Of a stretch of DNA of 7,828 nt, positions 6,834 through 7,828 are shown in pieces. The notes beneath the pieces were generated by a model. The model saw only the letters and a program-made list of their open reading frames with translations, was not told the DNA's origin and searched no databases. Origin of the DNA: CAJXUU01 sp963975265 (GTDB taxonomy: Bacteria; Bacteroidota; Bacteroidia; Chitinophagales; Saprospiraceae); the NCBI GenBank assembly GCA_963975265.1, contig CAXBGT010000235.1, positions 1-7,828 of the forward strand, read 5' to 3'. The position numbers were made by a program, and so were the translations under genes. Each line of letters starts with the position of its first letter. The first letter of the stretch is position 1.

Positions 6834-7553
6834 ATGAAATGTATTATTGTCGAAGATCAACCACCTGCACAGAGAGTATTACAGAAATACATCAAGGATA
6901 TTGGTACAATCGAATTACTGGGTACATTTACTGATGCCCTGCAGGCCATTGAATTCCTAAGAACCACTACAGTAGATCTCATTTTTCTTGATATTCATTT
7001 ACCGAAATTATCTGGTATTGATTTTCTCAAAACATTAGGCAACCCGCCTCCTGTTATACTCACAACTGCATTTCCAGATTTTGCACTCGAAAGCTATGAA
7101 CTGAATGTAGTCGATTACCTACTCAAACCGTTCTCTTTTGCAAGATTCATAAAAGCGGTTTCAAAACTTAAACAAAATCAGCCTGTGGAATCGGCAACCG
7201 AACCCAATGTAAAAGCAAAACCAAATGTAAAAGCCAATATAAACTCTATCTATATAAAATCAGGACATGAATACCACAAGGTGATGATTGAAGATATTAT
7301 TAGCATAAATTCTGACAGGGATTATACAGAGTTGCATACGGATACTATAAAATACTTATCAAGTCATTCTTTAAAGCATTGGGAAGATACCTTGTCTGAG
7401 TGCAAATTTGTAAGAGTCCATAAGTCTTATCTTGTAAATGAGAATAAGATCACAAAGATTACATCTATGGAGGTGGAATTAATAGATCGTGTACACATTC
7501 CAATTGGTCGGGCTTTTAAAAAGAATCTGGATCGGATACTTGGTAATTTTTAG
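6834..7553 (+). CDS. LytTR-family response regulator (LytR/AlgR type)
   Basis: A 239-residue two-domain regulator. The receiver domain (1-115) has the acidic pair E7-D8, phospho-acceptor D53 in FLDIHLP, T77/T78 in ILTTAF and K98 in LLKPF. A linker (about 116-136) contains the near-repeat PNVKAKPNVKAN. The LytTR DNA-binding domain (137-239) shows IYIKSGHEYHKV, EDIISINSDRDYTELHT, FVRVHKSYLVN (192-202) and IPIGRAFKK. It should bind DNA as a dimer on direct repeats when phosphorylated. The gene starts 9 bases after the kinase stop codon and is clearly co-transcribed and partnered with it. The ATG is the only start that gives a complete receiver domain, and no strong Shine-Dalgarno sequence precedes it. 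Targets are not shown by the sequence; the divergent region before the kinase is the first candidate. Confidence 0.95.
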   Translation: MKCIIVEDQPPAQRVLQKYIKDIGTIELLGTFTDALQAIEFLRTTTVDLIFLDIHLPKLSGIDFLKTLGNPPPVILTTAFPDFALESYELNVVDYLLKPFSFARFIKAVSKLKQNQPVESATEPNVKAKPNVKANINSIYIKSGHEYHKVMIEDIISINSDRDYTELHTDTIKYLSSHSLKHWEDTLSECKFVRVHKSYLVNENKITKITSMEVELIDRVHIPIGRAFKKNLDRILGNF

Positions 7554-7609
7554 ATGTTATTAATTTAGTTACTACTCTTTAAAGACAAGTTAGATTCAAC
7601 CACTGGTTT

Positions 7610-7630
7610 GGCGTAGTTTTCAACTACGAC
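7610..7630. repeat. REP-like palindrome, left copy
   Basis: CGTAGTT (7612-7618), loop TTC, AACTACG (7622-7628), flanked by one mismatch and a further G-C pair. It shares the core CGTAGTT...AACTACG(AC) with the right-hand palindrome at 7721-7750. Such short imperfect palindromes between genes are typical of REP elements and can also serve as transcription ends. The REP assignment is inference from two copies in this window. Confidence 0.55.
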
Positions 7631-7651
7631 TTATGTGCACCTTTTATACGT

Positions 7652-7675
7652 TTATCATTTGTGCATACATGATAA
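7652..7675. repeat. Third hairpin between the two palindromes
   Basis: TTATCAT (7652-7658) is complementary to ATGATAA (7669-7675) across a 10-base loop. The stem is all A/T except one G-C pair, so it is weak alone. Its central position between the two REP-like palindromes recalls the spacer of paired REP units. Chance is possible in DNA this AT-rich. Confidence 0.35.
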
Positions 7676-7720
7676 TGATGATAATGTTAAATTGTGATAT
7701 TGAAACCGTGATGAACATAT

Positions 7721-7750
7721 GTTGCGTCGTAGTTACAAACTACGACCAAC
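7721..7750. repeat. REP-like palindrome, right copy, with long stem
   Basis: GTCGTAGTT (7726-7734), loop ACA, AACTACGAC (7738-7746): a perfect 9-bp stem. GTTG (7721-7724) and CAAC (7747-7750) extend it to 13 pairs with one bulged C at 7725. It shares its core with the palindrome at 7610-7630. A T-rich stretch (TGTTTTGTTT) follows directly, so on the plus strand it could also terminate the kinase/regulator transcript. Confidence 0.6.
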
Positions 7751-7761
7751 TGTTTTGTTTA

Positions 7762-7828
7762 TGTTTCGTGTTCTGTTTCGTGTTCTGTTTCGTGTTCTGT
7801 TTCGTGTTCTGTTTCGTGTTCTGTTTCG
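7762..7828. repeat. 12-bp tandem repeat running off the window
   Basis: The unit TGTTTCGTGTTC occurs five times without error (7762-7821), followed by seven bases of a sixth copy at the window edge. TGTTTTGTTTA just before it (7751-7761) looks like a decayed copy. The unit length is a multiple of three, so the array is open in several frames. On the minus strand one frame reads Glu-His-Glu-Thr repeats that end at a TAA (7761-7759). No start or other coding evidence is visible for such a gene here. True array length is unknown because the window stops inside it. Confidence 0.95.

Larger units (their letters stand above)
7554..7828. other. Gene-free, repeat-rich right end of the window
   Basis: This stretch of 275 bases after the regulator's stop codon holds no convincing complete gene. 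It contains two related palindromes, a third hairpin between them with a short 9-bp imperfect tandem repeat (TGATAATGA, 7670-7686), and a terminal 12-bp tandem repeat. No T-tailed terminator for the kinase/regulator operon is seen in the first 58 bases, so one of the hairpins probably ends that transcript. Confidence 0.7.

Noticed and set aside
7610..7828. CRISPR array at the right end
   Set aside because: The terminal repeat is a 12-bp unit with no spacers, and the palindromes occur only twice without regular spacing. No cas gene is present.

Overview
The window looks like a chromosomal segment of an AT-rich, aerobic, probably environmental or marine member of the Bacteroidota (Flavobacteriia/Cytophagia type). 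The evidence is a secreted protein with a type IX secretion (T9SS) C-terminal sorting domain, an outer-membrane barrel with the Bacteroidota carboxypeptidase-regulatory-like N-terminal domain, and a LytS/LytR-type kinase and regulator pair of the short-sensor form common in that phylum. There are few Shine-Dalgarno sequences, and one promoter-like TAnnTTTG box of the Bacteroidota type. Placement below phylum level is inference.

Layout, left to right. A long minus-strand gene (38-2329) encodes an exported CotH-family putative protein kinase with a lamin-tail domain and a T9SS sorting tail. A 300-bp divergent intergenic region separates it from a small plus-strand gene (2630-2911) for a two-helix YiaA/YiaB-family membrane protein. 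That gene is convergent with the next minus-strand gene. The gap between them holds a perfect 14-bp hairpin on the YiaAB side and, facing the other way, a good intrinsic terminator with a T6 tail. A minus-strand gene (3177-5579) encodes an 800-residue TonB-dependent-receptor-like outer-membrane barrel. A 249-bp divergent region full of short repeated and inverted motifs leads to a plus-strand two-gene operon: a four-helix membrane histidine kinase of the LytS/YpdA class (5829-6824), then 9 nt later its LytTR response regulator (6834-7553). The last 275 bp carry no gene. They hold two related REP-like palindromes with a third hairpin between them, and then a 12-bp tandem repeat that runs off the window edge.

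How the parts may work together. The kinase and regulator almost certainly form one signalling pair. The kinase has no periplasmic domain, so its stimulus is probably sensed in or near the membrane. The regulator's DNA-binding domain makes the divergent promoter region in front of it a natural target. A direct repeat there with 21-bp spacing suits a LytTR dimer, so control of the barrel gene and/or autoregulation is a reasonable hypothesis but not shown. The CotH protein, the YiaAB protein and the barrel have no sequence-proven functional link beyond adjacency. I see no clear phage, CRISPR, defence, tRNA or rRNA feature. The most unusual parts are the repeat-rich ends and intergenic regions and the predicted extracellular CotH kinase; nothing here proves an undescribed system.
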